This document shows, in pieces, positions 32,754 to 41,482 of a DNA stretch of 48,865 bases. The stretch is from Candidatus Levyibacteriota bacterium (GTDB lineage Bacteria; Patescibacteria; Microgenomatia; Levybacterales; UBA12049), in NCBI GenBank assembly GCA_027334565.1, contig DAHWUP010000005.1, positions 1-48,865 on the forward strand. The letters run 5' to 3'. Every line of letters begins with the position of its first letter. Positions within the stretch are counted from its first letter, which is position 1. The notes beneath the pieces are model-generated. The model was given only the letters and a program-made list of their open reading frames with translations, searched no databases and was not told where the DNA came from. A program made the position numbers and the translations under genes.

Positions 32754-34088
32754 ATGAGAAAACGATTGGGTTTTTTCGTACTTAACTATCTTAGGTTTTT
32801 CGCAAAACTAAAAATTAAAAGGGTCAAACCCCTGATCGTCGGCGTCGGCGGATCCAGCGGAAAAACTTCGCTTGCTAATTTTATTTACCTGATACTTGGT
32901 CAAAGATACAAGGTTAAACAAAGCCGCGGCAAAAACAGTGAAACGGGGATCCCTTTGGATATCCTTAACCTTTCCGCCGGAGATTATTCGAACCTGGACT
33001 GGCTGAAGGTATTGCTCAAGTCGCCGGTAAAATTCTTGATCGGGCTTGACTCGTATGACGTTTACATCGCCGAAATGGGAATAGACAGTCCCAAGGAACC
33101 TAAAAACATGTCGTACCTTTTAAAGATAATCCGGCCGGAGATTGCGGTATTGACCAACATTGCATACGAACACAGTGTTTATTTCGATCCCCTGGTGCTT
33201 GAGGAAGAGGATGAACAACGTGAAGAACGGATCTTAAAACTTACCGCAGAACAGGAACTTTTACTTTTGACTTCGGTTGAAGATAAAGGAACGGTGGTCC
33301 TTAATATCGACGATGGGTATATCAAAGATGCGCAACAAAGGATAAAGGCAAAAAAACTCACGCTTTCGGAAAGGGACGAGACCGCGGATTTTTTTATCGA
33401 AGATGTAAAAAATTACGTCACCGAGTTCGTCTTGGTTTTTAAATTTGAAGGGGAAAAATATAAAATAAAGATCGATAATCCTCTGCCTAAACATTTCGCG
33501 TATTCCTTTGTCAGTGCGATCGCAGTGGCAAAAGCCTGCGGGATCTCGGTCGAGGAGTCCATCGGAATCCTCGAAAATAATTTTACTCTGCCTCCCGGGA
33601 GAATGAGCGTATTTAAAGGTATCAAAGATACCGTGGTTATCGACTCATCATATAACAATGCGACACTCACGCCTATTCTCGATCTTTTGAATTTTGTCAG
33701 GCAGATCGGCAGCCAGCGAAGAAGGATCGGGATTATCGGTGATATGCGGGAGCTCGGCACGATGAGCAAACCTCTGCACGAGGAGGTAGCCAGAAAAATG
33801 CTTCAAACCTTGGACGTGGCTATTTTGATCGGACCATTGTGCCAAAAATATATTTTGCCGATCTTAAAAAGCAATAATTTCAAAGTGTATTCGTATCTTA
33901 ATTTCACTTCCGCCAAATCGACCATCCTCGATGAGGTCAGGCCAAAGGATATCGTTTTGGTAAAAGGATCGCAGAATACCTTATTTCTTGAGAGGGCGGT
34001 TGAGCTTCTGTTGGAAAACCCCAAAGACAAGAATAAGCTATGCAGGCGCGGTGAATATTGGGAAAAGATCCGAGAAAAATCTTTATAG
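32754..34088 (+). CDS. MurF-like Mur ligase without the N-terminal domain
   Basis: A 444-residue Mur-ligase family protein. A basic, hydrophobic N-terminus (about 1-20) leads directly into the ATP-binding domain: VGGSSGKTSL (31-40) in place of the canonical GSNGKTT. Further family features are VLTNIAYEHS (about 129-138), IDSSYNNATLTP and the MurF-type IGDMRELG with a following HEEVA. MurF joins D-Ala-D-Ala to the UDP-MurNAc-tripeptide. The usual N-terminal UDP-substrate domain is absent, so the assignment to MurF rests on the C-terminal half and on context. It converges with the DUF192 gene, overlapping by 6 nt. Confidence 0.78.
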   Translation: MRKRLGFFVLNYLRFFAKLKIKRVKPLIVGVGGSSGKTSLANFIYLILGQRYKVKQSRGKNSETGIPLDILNLSAGDYSNLDWLKVLLKSPVKFLIGLDSYDVYIAEMGIDSPKEPKNMSYLLKIIRPEIAVLTNIAYEHSVYFDPLVLEEEDEQREERILKLTAEQELLLLTSVEDKGTVVLNIDDGYIKDAQQRIKAKKLTLSERDETADFFIEDVKNYVTEFVLVFKFEGEKYKIKIDNPLPKHFAYSFVSAIAVAKACGISVEESIGILENNFTLPPGRMSVFKGIKDTVVIDSSYNNATLTPILDLLNFVRQIGSQRRRIGIIGDMRELGTMSKPLHEEVARKMLQTLDVAILIGPLCQKYILPILKSNNFKVYSYLNFTSAKSTILDEVRPKDIVLVKGSQNTLFLERAVELLLENPKDKNKLCRRGEYWEKIREKSL

Positions 34089-34412
34089 TTTAAGTTCCAA
34101 AATATCGTTCAACTCGGTTTTAGACTTTTGTATACTGCCAGAAGGAAGTTCCAGTACCAGATCGAATTTTGGATTCCAGAATACTACCCGGTTGGGTTCA
34201 ACCCCTCTTTTTAAGAACACGACTTTTTTGCTTCTGCTTAAGACCATCAGATCGATTGCGTACTTCATCATAAAAGTATGTATACCGAATCTGGTCCTAA
34301 AAACGAGGGGTTGGGCCTTTGCCGTGAATAATAAGCCCTTGGTTTTTCCGAAGCCTTTTTGAAACGAAAAATTTTCCGCAACTAATGTATGCTTCGACAG
34401 ATTTCTTATCAT
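34083..34412 (-). CDS. DUF192 family protein
   Basis: A 109-residue protein (start at ATG 34412, chosen over TTG 34421 because the latter lies in the -10 box). GLLFTAKAQPLVFRTRFGIHTFMMKYAIDLMVL is split over strands typical of DUF192, where the family motif is an MxFP-like segment followed by FGMRFPIDVVFLD; the central FGIHTFMMKYAIDLMVL matches its pattern. Function of the family is unknown; homologues are often exported, but no signal peptide is seen here. It is the only minus-strand gene inside the dcw cluster. Confidence 0.78.
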   Translation of the reverse strand: MIRNLSKHTLVAENFSFQKGFGKTKGLLFTAKAQPLVFRTRFGIHTFMMKYAIDLMVLSRSKKVVFLKRGVEPNRVVFWNPKFDLVLELPSGSIQKSKTELNDILELKL

Positions 34413-34420
34413 CAGTTTCA

Positions 34421-34426
34421 ATTATA
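34421..34426 (-). promoter_or_regulatory. -10 box of the DUF192 gene, near-leaderless
   Basis: On the minus strand a perfect TATAAT ends 8 nt before the ATG at 34412. Confidence 0.45.
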
Positions 34427-34455
34427 CTAAACTAGAGAATCACCCATATAAAGGG

Positions 34456-34461
34456 TATAAT
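34456..34461 (+). promoter_or_regulatory. -10 box of the murE-like gene, leaderless
   Basis: TATAAT ends 7 nt before the ATG at 34469. The two in-frame ATGs are at 34463 (only 1 nt from the box) and 34469; the spacing favours 34469. The divergent DUF192 promoter lies 30 bp away. Confidence 0.5.
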
Positions 34462-34468
34462 AATGTGC

Positions 34469-35665
34469 ATGTGGCAAAGAATTAAGAATATTTACCATTT
34501 GTTTGTCGCAATTGTTGCCAATTTGCTGTTTTTATTTCCTTCAAATGATTTAACGGTGATAGCCGTTACCGGAACCGACGGAAAGACCACGACCGTGAAT
34601 CTGATTTATCACATACTTAAAAGTTCCGGCCGAAAAGTTTCGATGGTTTCAAGTATAGGCGCGGTGGTTAACGGGAAAAAATATGATACCGGCTTCCACG
34701 TGACCACGCCGTCGCCGTTTCAATTACAAAGATTGTTTCAAAAGGCAAAGAACGAAGGTTCGAAATACTTTGTTTTGGAAAGTACTTCCCATGCGCTTGA
34801 CCAAAACCGTTTGTTCGGCATACATATCGATATCGGAGTCCTGACCAACGTAACCAGCGAGCACCTGGATTACCATAAAACCTACGATAATTATCTTAAA
34901 ACCAAGGCTAAACTGTTAAGATGCGCAAAGATTTGTGTGGTTAACAGCGATGACGATTCATACAAACATCTATCCGATGTTAAGGAAGAAAAAGATGCGA
35001 AAAGCTGGGTCACTTACGGATTATCCGATGATTCGAAGGTCAATCCTCGGAATTTTGATCTAAGTTCGATAACGCTTATCGGGTCTTTCAACCGTTATAA
35101 CGTATTGGCCGCGGTGGCGGCAACCAGAATGTTAGGCATAAACGACAAAGAAATAAAAAGCGCTCTTTCGAGTTTTAAATTACCGGTGGGCAGGGTGGAG
35201 TATGTGTACCGGAAAGATTTTGGAGTGATGATAGATTTTGCGCATACTCCCAATTCGTTCGAAAAGATCTTAAGCTTTGTCAGACCGTTGACCAAAGGCA
35301 GATTGATCCATGTTTTCGGCAGTGCCGGCGAAAGGGATAAGAGTAAAAGGCCTTTAATGGGTGAAATTTCCGCAAAGTATGCCGATATCCTGATCTTGAC
35401 TGCCGAAGACCCGAGAAGCGAGGATGTTAACGAAATAATTGCGGAAATAGAAAAAGGAATTAAGAACGATGAGGTTAAGGTGGTAAAGGTTCCACAAAGG
35501 CGTGAAGCGATCCAAAGGGCGATCAAAATGGCGCAAAAAGACGACCTGGTTCTAATTACCGGCAAAGCCCAAGAGGGTTCGATGAATTACGGTAATAAAG
35601 AAACTCCTTGGGACGAATTTTTGGTGGTCAGGGACGCTTTGCAAAAACTAAAAAATGAAAATTAA
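34469..35665 (+). CDS. MurE-like UDP-N-acetylmuramyl-tripeptide synthetase without the N-terminal domain
   Basis: A 398-residue Mur ligase. After a short hydrophobic N-terminus (about 8-25) the ATP-binding motif VTGTDGKTTT is at 33-42, then HVTTPSPFQLQRL (about 77-89), ESTSHALDQNR (about 104-114), TNVTSEHLDYH and the C-terminal AEDPRSED (about 312-319), which takes the place of the DNPR motif that reads the third amino acid in E. coli MurE. Normal MurE has about 490 residues; the N-terminal UDP-binding domain is missing. It adds the third stem-peptide residue, probably a diamino acid. Confidence 0.82.
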   Translation: MWQRIKNIYHLFVAIVANLLFLFPSNDLTVIAVTGTDGKTTTVNLIYHILKSSGRKVSMVSSIGAVVNGKKYDTGFHVTTPSPFQLQRLFQKAKNEGSKYFVLESTSHALDQNRLFGIHIDIGVLTNVTSEHLDYHKTYDNYLKTKAKLLRCAKICVVNSDDDSYKHLSDVKEEKDAKSWVTYGLSDDSKVNPRNFDLSSITLIGSFNRYNVLAAVAATRMLGINDKEIKSALSSFKLPVGRVEYVYRKDFGVMIDFAHTPNSFEKILSFVRPLTKGRLIHVFGSAGERDKSKRPLMGEISAKYADILILTAEDPRSEDVNEIIAEIEKGIKNDEVKVVKVPQRREAIQRAIKMAQKDDLVLITGKAQEGSMNYGNKETPWDEFLVVRDALQKLKNEN

Positions 35666-37064
35666 AAAAATCCATTTTGTCGGCATCAAGGGTGTGGGAA
35701 TGACCCCGCTTGCTGTCATTGCCAAAGAAGCGGGTTTTGAGGTATCGGGAAGCGATATTAACGAACATTTCATAACCGACGAAGTGCTTGAGAAAGCCGG
35801 TATAAAACCGCAGGTCGGCTTCGATAAATCCCATGTAAACAACGCCGATTTGGTGATTACATCCGGTGCAAACGGAGGATTTGATAACCCCGAGAACGTT
35901 GAGGCAAAAAAATTAAGTATTCCGCTTTTGACCCAGGGGGAGGCGATCGCCAGATTTCAAACAGGAGAATTAACCGAAAAAGCAACGGAAGGAATTTCGG
36001 TTGCGGGAACTCACGGAAAAACAACCACTACGGCGATGATCGCAACTATCCTTAAAGCGAACGGTTTTGACCCCTCTTTTGCTATCGGGACGGGCATGAT
36101 ACCATACCTTGATTCAAGCGGACATTTTGGCAAGGGAAAATATTTTGTCGCAGAGGCCGATGAATATGCTACCGAACCAAATTATGACAAAACCCCAAAA
36201 ATGCATTGGCAGAAACCGAAAATAGGAGTGATCACCAATATCGAATACGACCATCCGGATATCTACCCCTCGATTGAGGAATTAAAGAAGGCTTTTTTAG
36301 TCTTCGCACAAGGGATCGACGCTTCCGGTTCATTAGTGATCAATTTGGACGGGGAGAATGTTAACGACTTGTTGAAAATTTTTAAGGGTAGAATCATAAC
36401 TTACGGGTTTTCGCAGCGCGCCGATTTCTACTTGGACAAGGTAAATGTCGAGGAGGAAAAGACCTTTTTTTGGGTATACAACCGGGGAATGAATCTGGGC
36501 GAATTTTCGATCAATGTCTCGGGAGAGCATAATGCCCTAAATGCGTTGGCTTCGGTTATAGTATGCTTGGAACTTGGAATATCGGTTGAAAACATCAAAA
36601 AAGGTCTTTTGGCCTTCCGAGGAACCAAAAGGCGGATGGAATATGTAAAAACGCTTTCAAGCGGAGCGTTGTTATTTGACGATTATGCACATCACCCGAC
36701 GGAAATAAAAAAAACTTTACAGACACTTAAAAAGATCTATCCGAACAAAAAAATTGTTTGTATATTTCAGCCGCATACATACTCAAGAACAAAAGCTTTG
36801 TTCGAACAATTTATATCGTCGTTTAACGATTCTTATCAGTTGATCATAACCAAGATATATTCCTCAAGACGCGAAACACCCGATCCGAGTGTATCTTCGA
36901 AGCTACTGGCCGAGGCAATCTCCACTACCGGAAAAGATGTTCTGTACTTGGATAATTTTGACGATGTGATAAAATATATCGAACAAAAATCCCCCGATAG
37001 AACATACGTAGTGGTAACTATGGGGGCAGGCGATATTTATAAATTGTCGAATGACTTAAAATAA
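35655..37064 (+). CDS. murC: UDP-N-acetylmuramate--L-alanine ligase
   Basis: A 469-residue full-length MurC, which adds L-Ala to UDP-MurNAc. IHFVGIKGVGMTPLA (6-20) is the N-terminal UDP-binding domain, AGTHGKTTTT (117-126) the P-loop, EADEYATE the metal-binding acidic site, and DDYAHHPTEIKKTL the family hallmark of the C-terminal domain. Unlike the MurE- and MurF-like proteins it keeps its N-terminal domain. It overlaps the murE-like gene by 11 nt. Confidence 0.93.
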   Translation: MKIKKIHFVGIKGVGMTPLAVIAKEAGFEVSGSDINEHFITDEVLEKAGIKPQVGFDKSHVNNADLVITSGANGGFDNPENVEAKKLSIPLLTQGEAIARFQTGELTEKATEGISVAGTHGKTTTTAMIATILKANGFDPSFAIGTGMIPYLDSSGHFGKGKYFVAEADEYATEPNYDKTPKMHWQKPKIGVITNIEYDHPDIYPSIEELKKAFLVFAQGIDASGSLVINLDGENVNDLLKIFKGRIITYGFSQRADFYLDKVNVEEEKTFFWVYNRGMNLGEFSINVSGEHNALNALASVIVCLELGISVENIKKGLLAFRGTKRRMEYVKTLSSGALLFDDYAHHPTEIKKTLQTLKKIYPNKKIVCIFQPHTYSRTKALFEQFISSFNDSYQLIITKIYSSRRETPDPSVSSKLLAEAISTTGKDVLYLDNFDDVIKYIEQKSPDRTYVVVTMGAGDIYKLSNDLK

Positions 37065-37068
37065 GCAT

Positions 37069-38397
37069 ATGGAAAAGTTTACTATCAAGGGCGGTAAGAA
37101 ATTAAAAGGAGAGGTTTCCCTGCTTGGTTCCAAGAACGTTGCTCTGAAGGTTTTGGTGGCGGCATGCTTGACCGGTGACGAGGTAACCGTCGAAAACGTC
37201 CCGCTGATATCGGATTTTAGGATAATGGCCGAAATAATCAGGCATCTTGGCGGAAAAGTGGAGTTTTTTGACCACACGGTCAAAATCCGTATGGACGAAT
37301 TTGTCAGCGAAAAAATTGCTTTGGATAAAGCCGCGGAAATCAGAACGTCGTATATGTTTCTGGCTCCGCTTCTATCCAGAGTGGGAAAAGCCGTAATTCC
37401 AAATCCGGGCGGTTGCAGGATCGGAGCCAGGCCGATAGACAGGGTGGTCGAGGGGCTTAAAAAGATGGGAGTCGCCATTACTTATAACAGTAAGGACGGT
37501 TATTTTTATGCCGAGAGCCCCAAAGGATTAAAAGGAACCGTTTATAAGTTTGCCAAAAATACCCACACGGGTACCGAAACGATGATTATGGCCGCCGTGC
37601 TTGCAAAAGGGAAAACCGTTCTTAAAAATGCGGCTCAGGAGCCGGAAATTGACGAATTGATCGGTCTTTTAAACCGAATGGGCGCAAATATATCAAGAAA
37701 AGCGGATAGAACAATCGAAATTAAAGGGGTCGGATCTTTGCACGGTACAAAATTCAAAATCGTTCCGGACAGAAACGAGGCGGTGACCTTTGCGGTGGCG
37801 GCCTTGATCACCGAAGGAGATATTCTTATCAGAAACATCAAAAAAAAAGGACTGGAAGAATTTCTGGAACTTATTGATCTGGCCGGAGGAGGGGTCGAAG
37901 AAAGACGGGACGGAATTAGATTTTTTTACAAAGGCGATCTTAAGCCGACCAATGTTGTCACGTCTTTTTATCCCGGATTTATGACCGATTGGCAAGGACC
38001 CTGGACGGTACTCATGACCAAAGCGGGCGGCGAGTCGACCATGCACGAGACCGTGTACGAAAACAGGTTCACTTATGTAGAGGAGTTGAAAAAAATGGGT
38101 GCCGAAATTACCTTGTATAACCCCAAGATACAAAATCCCGCTAAGGTATATAATTTTAATATCAATGATGACAACGGAAAGAATTTCCATGCCGCAAAAA
38201 TTTCCGGCCCGTCAGTTTTACATAACGGGATCTTGCAGATAACAGATCTTAGGGCAGGCGCCACTCTGGCGTTGGCAGCGCTTGCGGCAAGCGGCGAAAG
38301 CGTTTTGTTCGGAATCGAGCATTTGGAGCGAGGTTATGAGGATTTTGATAAAAGGTTAACCGGTTTGGGTGCGGACATCAAAAGAGTAGAAGAATAA
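37069..38397 (+). CDS. murA: UDP-N-acetylglucosamine 1-carboxyvinyltransferase
   Basis: A 442-residue enolpyruvyl transferase performing the first committed step of peptidoglycan synthesis (PEP + UDP-GlcNAc). The catalytic pair K22-N23 (GSKNVAL), the active-site loop NPGGCRIGARPID with the fosfomycin-reactive cysteine at C116, and the terminal DLRAGATLALAALAA are present. It has about 20 residues more than E. coli MurA, with insertions in the C-terminal half. It starts 4 nt after murC. Confidence 0.93.
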   Translation: MEKFTIKGGKKLKGEVSLLGSKNVALKVLVAACLTGDEVTVENVPLISDFRIMAEIIRHLGGKVEFFDHTVKIRMDEFVSEKIALDKAAEIRTSYMFLAPLLSRVGKAVIPNPGGCRIGARPIDRVVEGLKKMGVAITYNSKDGYFYAESPKGLKGTVYKFAKNTHTGTETMIMAAVLAKGKTVLKNAAQEPEIDELIGLLNRMGANISRKADRTIEIKGVGSLHGTKFKIVPDRNEAVTFAVAALITEGDILIRNIKKKGLEEFLELIDLAGGGVEERRDGIRFFYKGDLKPTNVVTSFYPGFMTDWQGPWTVLMTKAGGESTMHETVYENRFTYVEELKKMGAEITLYNPKIQNPAKVYNFNINDDNGKNFHAAKISGPSVLHNGILQITDLRAGATLALAALAASGESVLFGIEHLERGYEDFDKRLTGLGADIKRVEE

Positions 38398-38400
38398 ATT

Positions 38401-39663
38401 ATGAGAAGTAATAATTTGCAGGCGGTTCTTTTGGCGGCAGGGGAATCTTCCAGGATGTACCCCCTCGCCGACGGAAATCATAAATCGATGATCAGGCTTT
38501 TGGGAAAACCTCTTTTGGAGTATACAATCGAAAAACTAAAAAGGGCCGGTATAAACAATTTAATCATAGTCGCTTCCAACAACAAAATAGAATCATATTT
38601 CGGCGATGGTGGCAGGTTCGGTGTGTCGATAAAGTATGCGATACAAGACAAGCCCCAAGGAGCGGGTAACGCCTTGCTTCTTTGCCGAAACTTAATCGAG
38701 AACGATTTCATTTTGCTGAACTCATATCACATCGATATCGATAAATTCATAAATCCCTTGATCAAGGCTATGACCGAGGGAAGTGAAGGAGCGCTTCTGG
38801 TAAAAGAACGTGACAATCCGCAAAACTTCGGCGTAATCGGAACCGAAAAAGAAAGGGTCACCGAAGTTGTCGAGAAACCCCAAAAAGGCGAGGAGCCGTC
38901 AAATTTATGTATCGTCGGCATTTATCTTTTAAATAAATCCTTTATCCGCACACTTATGGAGGTTGCCCCCGAGCACTATCAGTTGGAAACGGCTTTGAAT
39001 AATTTTGTCAAAACCCATCAAGTTAATTGGCTTAAAACCCAAGAGGAAACGGTGGTTTTAAAGTATCCCTGGAACCTGTTCAAAATCAAGGATTACCTGC
39101 TTGGCGGACTTAGCCATTCGATCGGTAAAAACGTCAAAATTTCCGAAAGTGCCCAAATCAGCGGGGAAGTCCATATCGAAGATGGTGTACAAATCCTGGA
39201 AAAGGCTATTATTAAAGGTCCCTGCTTTTTGGGAAAAGATTGCGTTATCGGCACAAATTCGCTGGTGCGTAAGGGTTGTGTCATCGAACAGGATGCGGTG
39301 GTCGGTGGCTATATGGAAATTGCCAATTCGATTTTAATGCGGGGGGCGACGACCCATTCGGGATTTATCGGCGACTCCATTATCGGAGATGGTACCAGGA
39401 TCGGCGCCCAATTTTGCAGTTCCAACGTGAGGATCGACAGGGAACCGGTGCGCGCTTTGGTTAAAGATAAAGAGATTGAAACCGGTTCAAGGCATTTGGG
39501 CGTTATAATCGGAAATAATTCAAGGGTCGGCATTAAAAGTTCTACTATGCCCGGAGTCATTATCGGGTCCGATGTTATTATCGGGCCGTCCACTACCGTT
39601 TTACATAACGTGTACGACGGTAAAAAGTATTACACTAAATTTGCGGAAACCGTTGAAAAATAA
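38401..39663 (+). CDS. GlmU-like sugar nucleotidyltransferase with LbH domain
   Basis: A 420-residue two-domain protein. The N-terminal half (1-230) is a nucleotidyltransferase with VLLAAGESSRMYPLAD near residue 9, a diverged form of the LAAGxGTRM signature, plus GKPLLEYTIEKL, KPQGAGNALL and VVEKPQKG. Residues 240-400 form a left-handed beta helix of hexapeptide repeats. The layout resembles archaeal-type bifunctional glucosamine-1-phosphate acetyltransferase/uridylyltransferases. Lying next to glmS and murA, it most likely makes UDP-GlcNAc. Specificity for acetyl transfer is not proven by motifs I can see. Confidence 0.75.
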   Translation: MRSNNLQAVLLAAGESSRMYPLADGNHKSMIRLLGKPLLEYTIEKLKRAGINNLIIVASNNKIESYFGDGGRFGVSIKYAIQDKPQGAGNALLLCRNLIENDFILLNSYHIDIDKFINPLIKAMTEGSEGALLVKERDNPQNFGVIGTEKERVTEVVEKPQKGEEPSNLCIVGIYLLNKSFIRTLMEVAPEHYQLETALNNFVKTHQVNWLKTQEETVVLKYPWNLFKIKDYLLGGLSHSIGKNVKISESAQISGEVHIEDGVQILEKAIIKGPCFLGKDCVIGTNSLVRKGCVIEQDAVVGGYMEIANSILMRGATTHSGFIGDSIIGDGTRIGAQFCSSNVRIDREPVRALVKDKEIETGSRHLGVIIGNNSRVGIKSSTMPGVIIGSDVIIGPSTTVLHNVYDGKKYYTKFAETVEK

Positions 39664-39700
39664 TGATAGATTCCATTGTTATTATCAATAATTTTTGTGC

Positions 39701-39709
39701 TGTTAAAAT
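39701..39709 (+). promoter_or_regulatory. Extended -10 promoter, leaderless, for glmS
   Basis: TGtTAAAAT ends 6 nt before the ATG at 39716, in the 52-nt gap after the GlmU-like gene. Confidence 0.5.
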
Positions 39710-39715
39710 TTAATT

Positions 39716-41479
39716 ATGTGCGGAATATTCGGTTATATCGGTAAGAGACAAAACGCCGCGAAGATCGTACTTGAGGGTCTGAAGCTTCTTGAATACCGTG
39801 GTTACGATTCCTGGGGTATAGCGGTTAAAAGCGGTAAAAGGATAAAGCTTGAAAAACACGTCGGACAGATCGGCGATGCAACCACGGATTTGCCCAAAAG
39901 CGGTTTAGGTATAGGTCATACGCGTTGGGCCACCCACGGCGGAGTGACCGTTGAAAATGCACATCCCCATCTTGATTGCACGCGAAAGATCGCTTTGATG
40001 CATAACGGGATCATTGAAAATTTCGAAGAAATTAAAACGGAGCTTGTCAAAAAGGGTCATAAAATAATCTCCGATGTCGATACCGAAGTCGCGGTGCACC
40101 TTATCGAGGAATATTATAAAACTTCGGATTTTGTCACGGCAACGCTTAAGGCGTTTCGGCAATTTAAGGGACTGAACGCAATCGTCGTTGAGAATTGCGA
40201 TACCAACGAGATAATCGCGGCTAAAAACGGATCACCTTTGATCATCGGAAAAGGCAAGAATGAATATTTTGTTGCCTCCGACGCTTCGGGCATCATCAAA
40301 CATACCAAAACGGTATTTTTCCTGGAGGACGATCAGTTGGCGGTTATCTCGGATGAATTAAAAATTCTTGATATTAAAAGCGGAAAAACGGTAAAGCCAA
40401 AATTTACGAAGCTTAATTGGGAATTCGAAGATACCCAAAAAGGAAATTTTAAGCATTATATTTTAAAGGAGATTTTCGAACAGCCGCACGTTTTGGAAAA
40501 TATCGCGCTTAATTATTCGGACCAGACCGAAAAACTTGCATGGCTTATTCAACGGTCGTACGGCGCATATTTCTTGGGTTGCGGCAGCGCATCCTATGCG
40601 GCACTTTTGGGAACATATCTGTTTTCCAAGGTTGCGAACCGCCATTTGAATTTTAGTATCGGTTCGGAATTCAATTATCTGGAAGGCTACCTGACCGAAA
40701 AAAGTTTGTTAATCCCGATATCCCAAAGCGGTGAGACCATCGACGTGGTGGAACCTGTCATAAAAGCCAGGTTAAGGGGCGTGAAGGTCGCGGCTATCAC
40801 CAACGTCTTGGGTTCGACGCTTTACCGAAATGCCGATTTTAAAATTTTACTCAACGCCGGTATAGAAAAGGCGGTGGTTGCGACCAAAAGTTTTACGGCG
40901 ATGATTTCCGTTCTTCTTTTGACGGCGTATGCGCTGGCCGGCAGAACGAACGAGGGAAGGGAACTGCTGCTTAAAGCTTCGGAAAACGTCTCCGAAATTC
41001 TTAGGGACGGATTTTTAAAACAAATCAAAGACGTGGCCGGAATGATAAAAGACCAGGAGCATATTTATGTTCTGGGAAGAGGGCTTTCATATCCGGTCGC
41101 GCTTGAGACCTCGCTTAAAATCAAGGAGACGGCCTGTGTCCACGCGGAAGGGTTTGCCGGGGGCGAACTAAAGCACGGTGTGATTGCATTGGTTGAAAAA
41201 AGTACTCTTTGTATCGTCATCGCGCCAAACGACGAAACCTACAACGATATCATTTCAAATGCGCAGGAAGTGAAAGCCAGGGGAGCGCTGGTTTTGGGTA
41301 TCGGACCAAGAAAAGATAAAGCATTCGATTTATATTTGAAAACCCGGGACATCAAAGAAGCGACAACCATCCCTCAGGTTGTAATTGCCCAGCTTTTGGC
41401 ATATAATCTGGCTTTAACAAGGGGTATAAAAGATCCGGACAAACCGAGGAATTTAGCCAAATCGGTAACTGTTAAATAA
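39716..41479 (+). CDS. glmS: Glutamine--fructose-6-phosphate aminotransferase (isomerizing)
   Basis: A 587-residue enzyme making glucosamine 6-phosphate. The N-terminal glutaminase starts with MCGIFGYIG, giving the Cys nucleophile after removal of Met1; GHTRWATHGG (about 66-75) and MHNGIIEN follow. The C-terminal half has two SIS domains (LGCGSASYAA near 283, SQSGETIDV near 339, KSFTAM near 393). It ends with AKSVTVK, as is typical. No glmS ribozyme is seen upstream; the leader is essentially zero. Confidence 0.94.
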   Translation: MCGIFGYIGKRQNAAKIVLEGLKLLEYRGYDSWGIAVKSGKRIKLEKHVGQIGDATTDLPKSGLGIGHTRWATHGGVTVENAHPHLDCTRKIALMHNGIIENFEEIKTELVKKGHKIISDVDTEVAVHLIEEYYKTSDFVTATLKAFRQFKGLNAIVVENCDTNEIIAAKNGSPLIIGKGKNEYFVASDASGIIKHTKTVFFLEDDQLAVISDELKILDIKSGKTVKPKFTKLNWEFEDTQKGNFKHYILKEIFEQPHVLENIALNYSDQTEKLAWLIQRSYGAYFLGCGSASYAALLGTYLFSKVANRHLNFSIGSEFNYLEGYLTEKSLLIPISQSGETIDVVEPVIKARLRGVKVAAITNVLGSTLYRNADFKILLNAGIEKAVVATKSFTAMISVLLLTAYALAGRTNEGRELLLKASENVSEILRDGFLKQIKDVAGMIKDQEHIYVLGRGLSYPVALETSLKIKETACVHAEGFAGGELKHGVIALVEKSTLCIVIAPNDETYNDIISNAQEVKARGALVLGIGPRKDKAFDLYLKTRDIKEATTIPQVVIAQLLAYNLALTRGIKDPDKPRNLAKSVTVK

Positions 41480-41482
41480 ACT

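Noticed and set aside
35095..35565. 156-aa minus-strand ORF inside the murE-like gene
   Set aside because: It lies wholly opposite a clearly conserved Mur ligase, has no motif or ribosome binding site, and its composition is that expected of the antisense of a coding frame.
39664..39700. Hairpin ATTAT-ca-ATAAT as terminator of the GlmU-like gene
   Set aside because: Five A/T pairs with a 2-nt loop would not be stable; the following T-run more likely belongs to the glmS promoter region.
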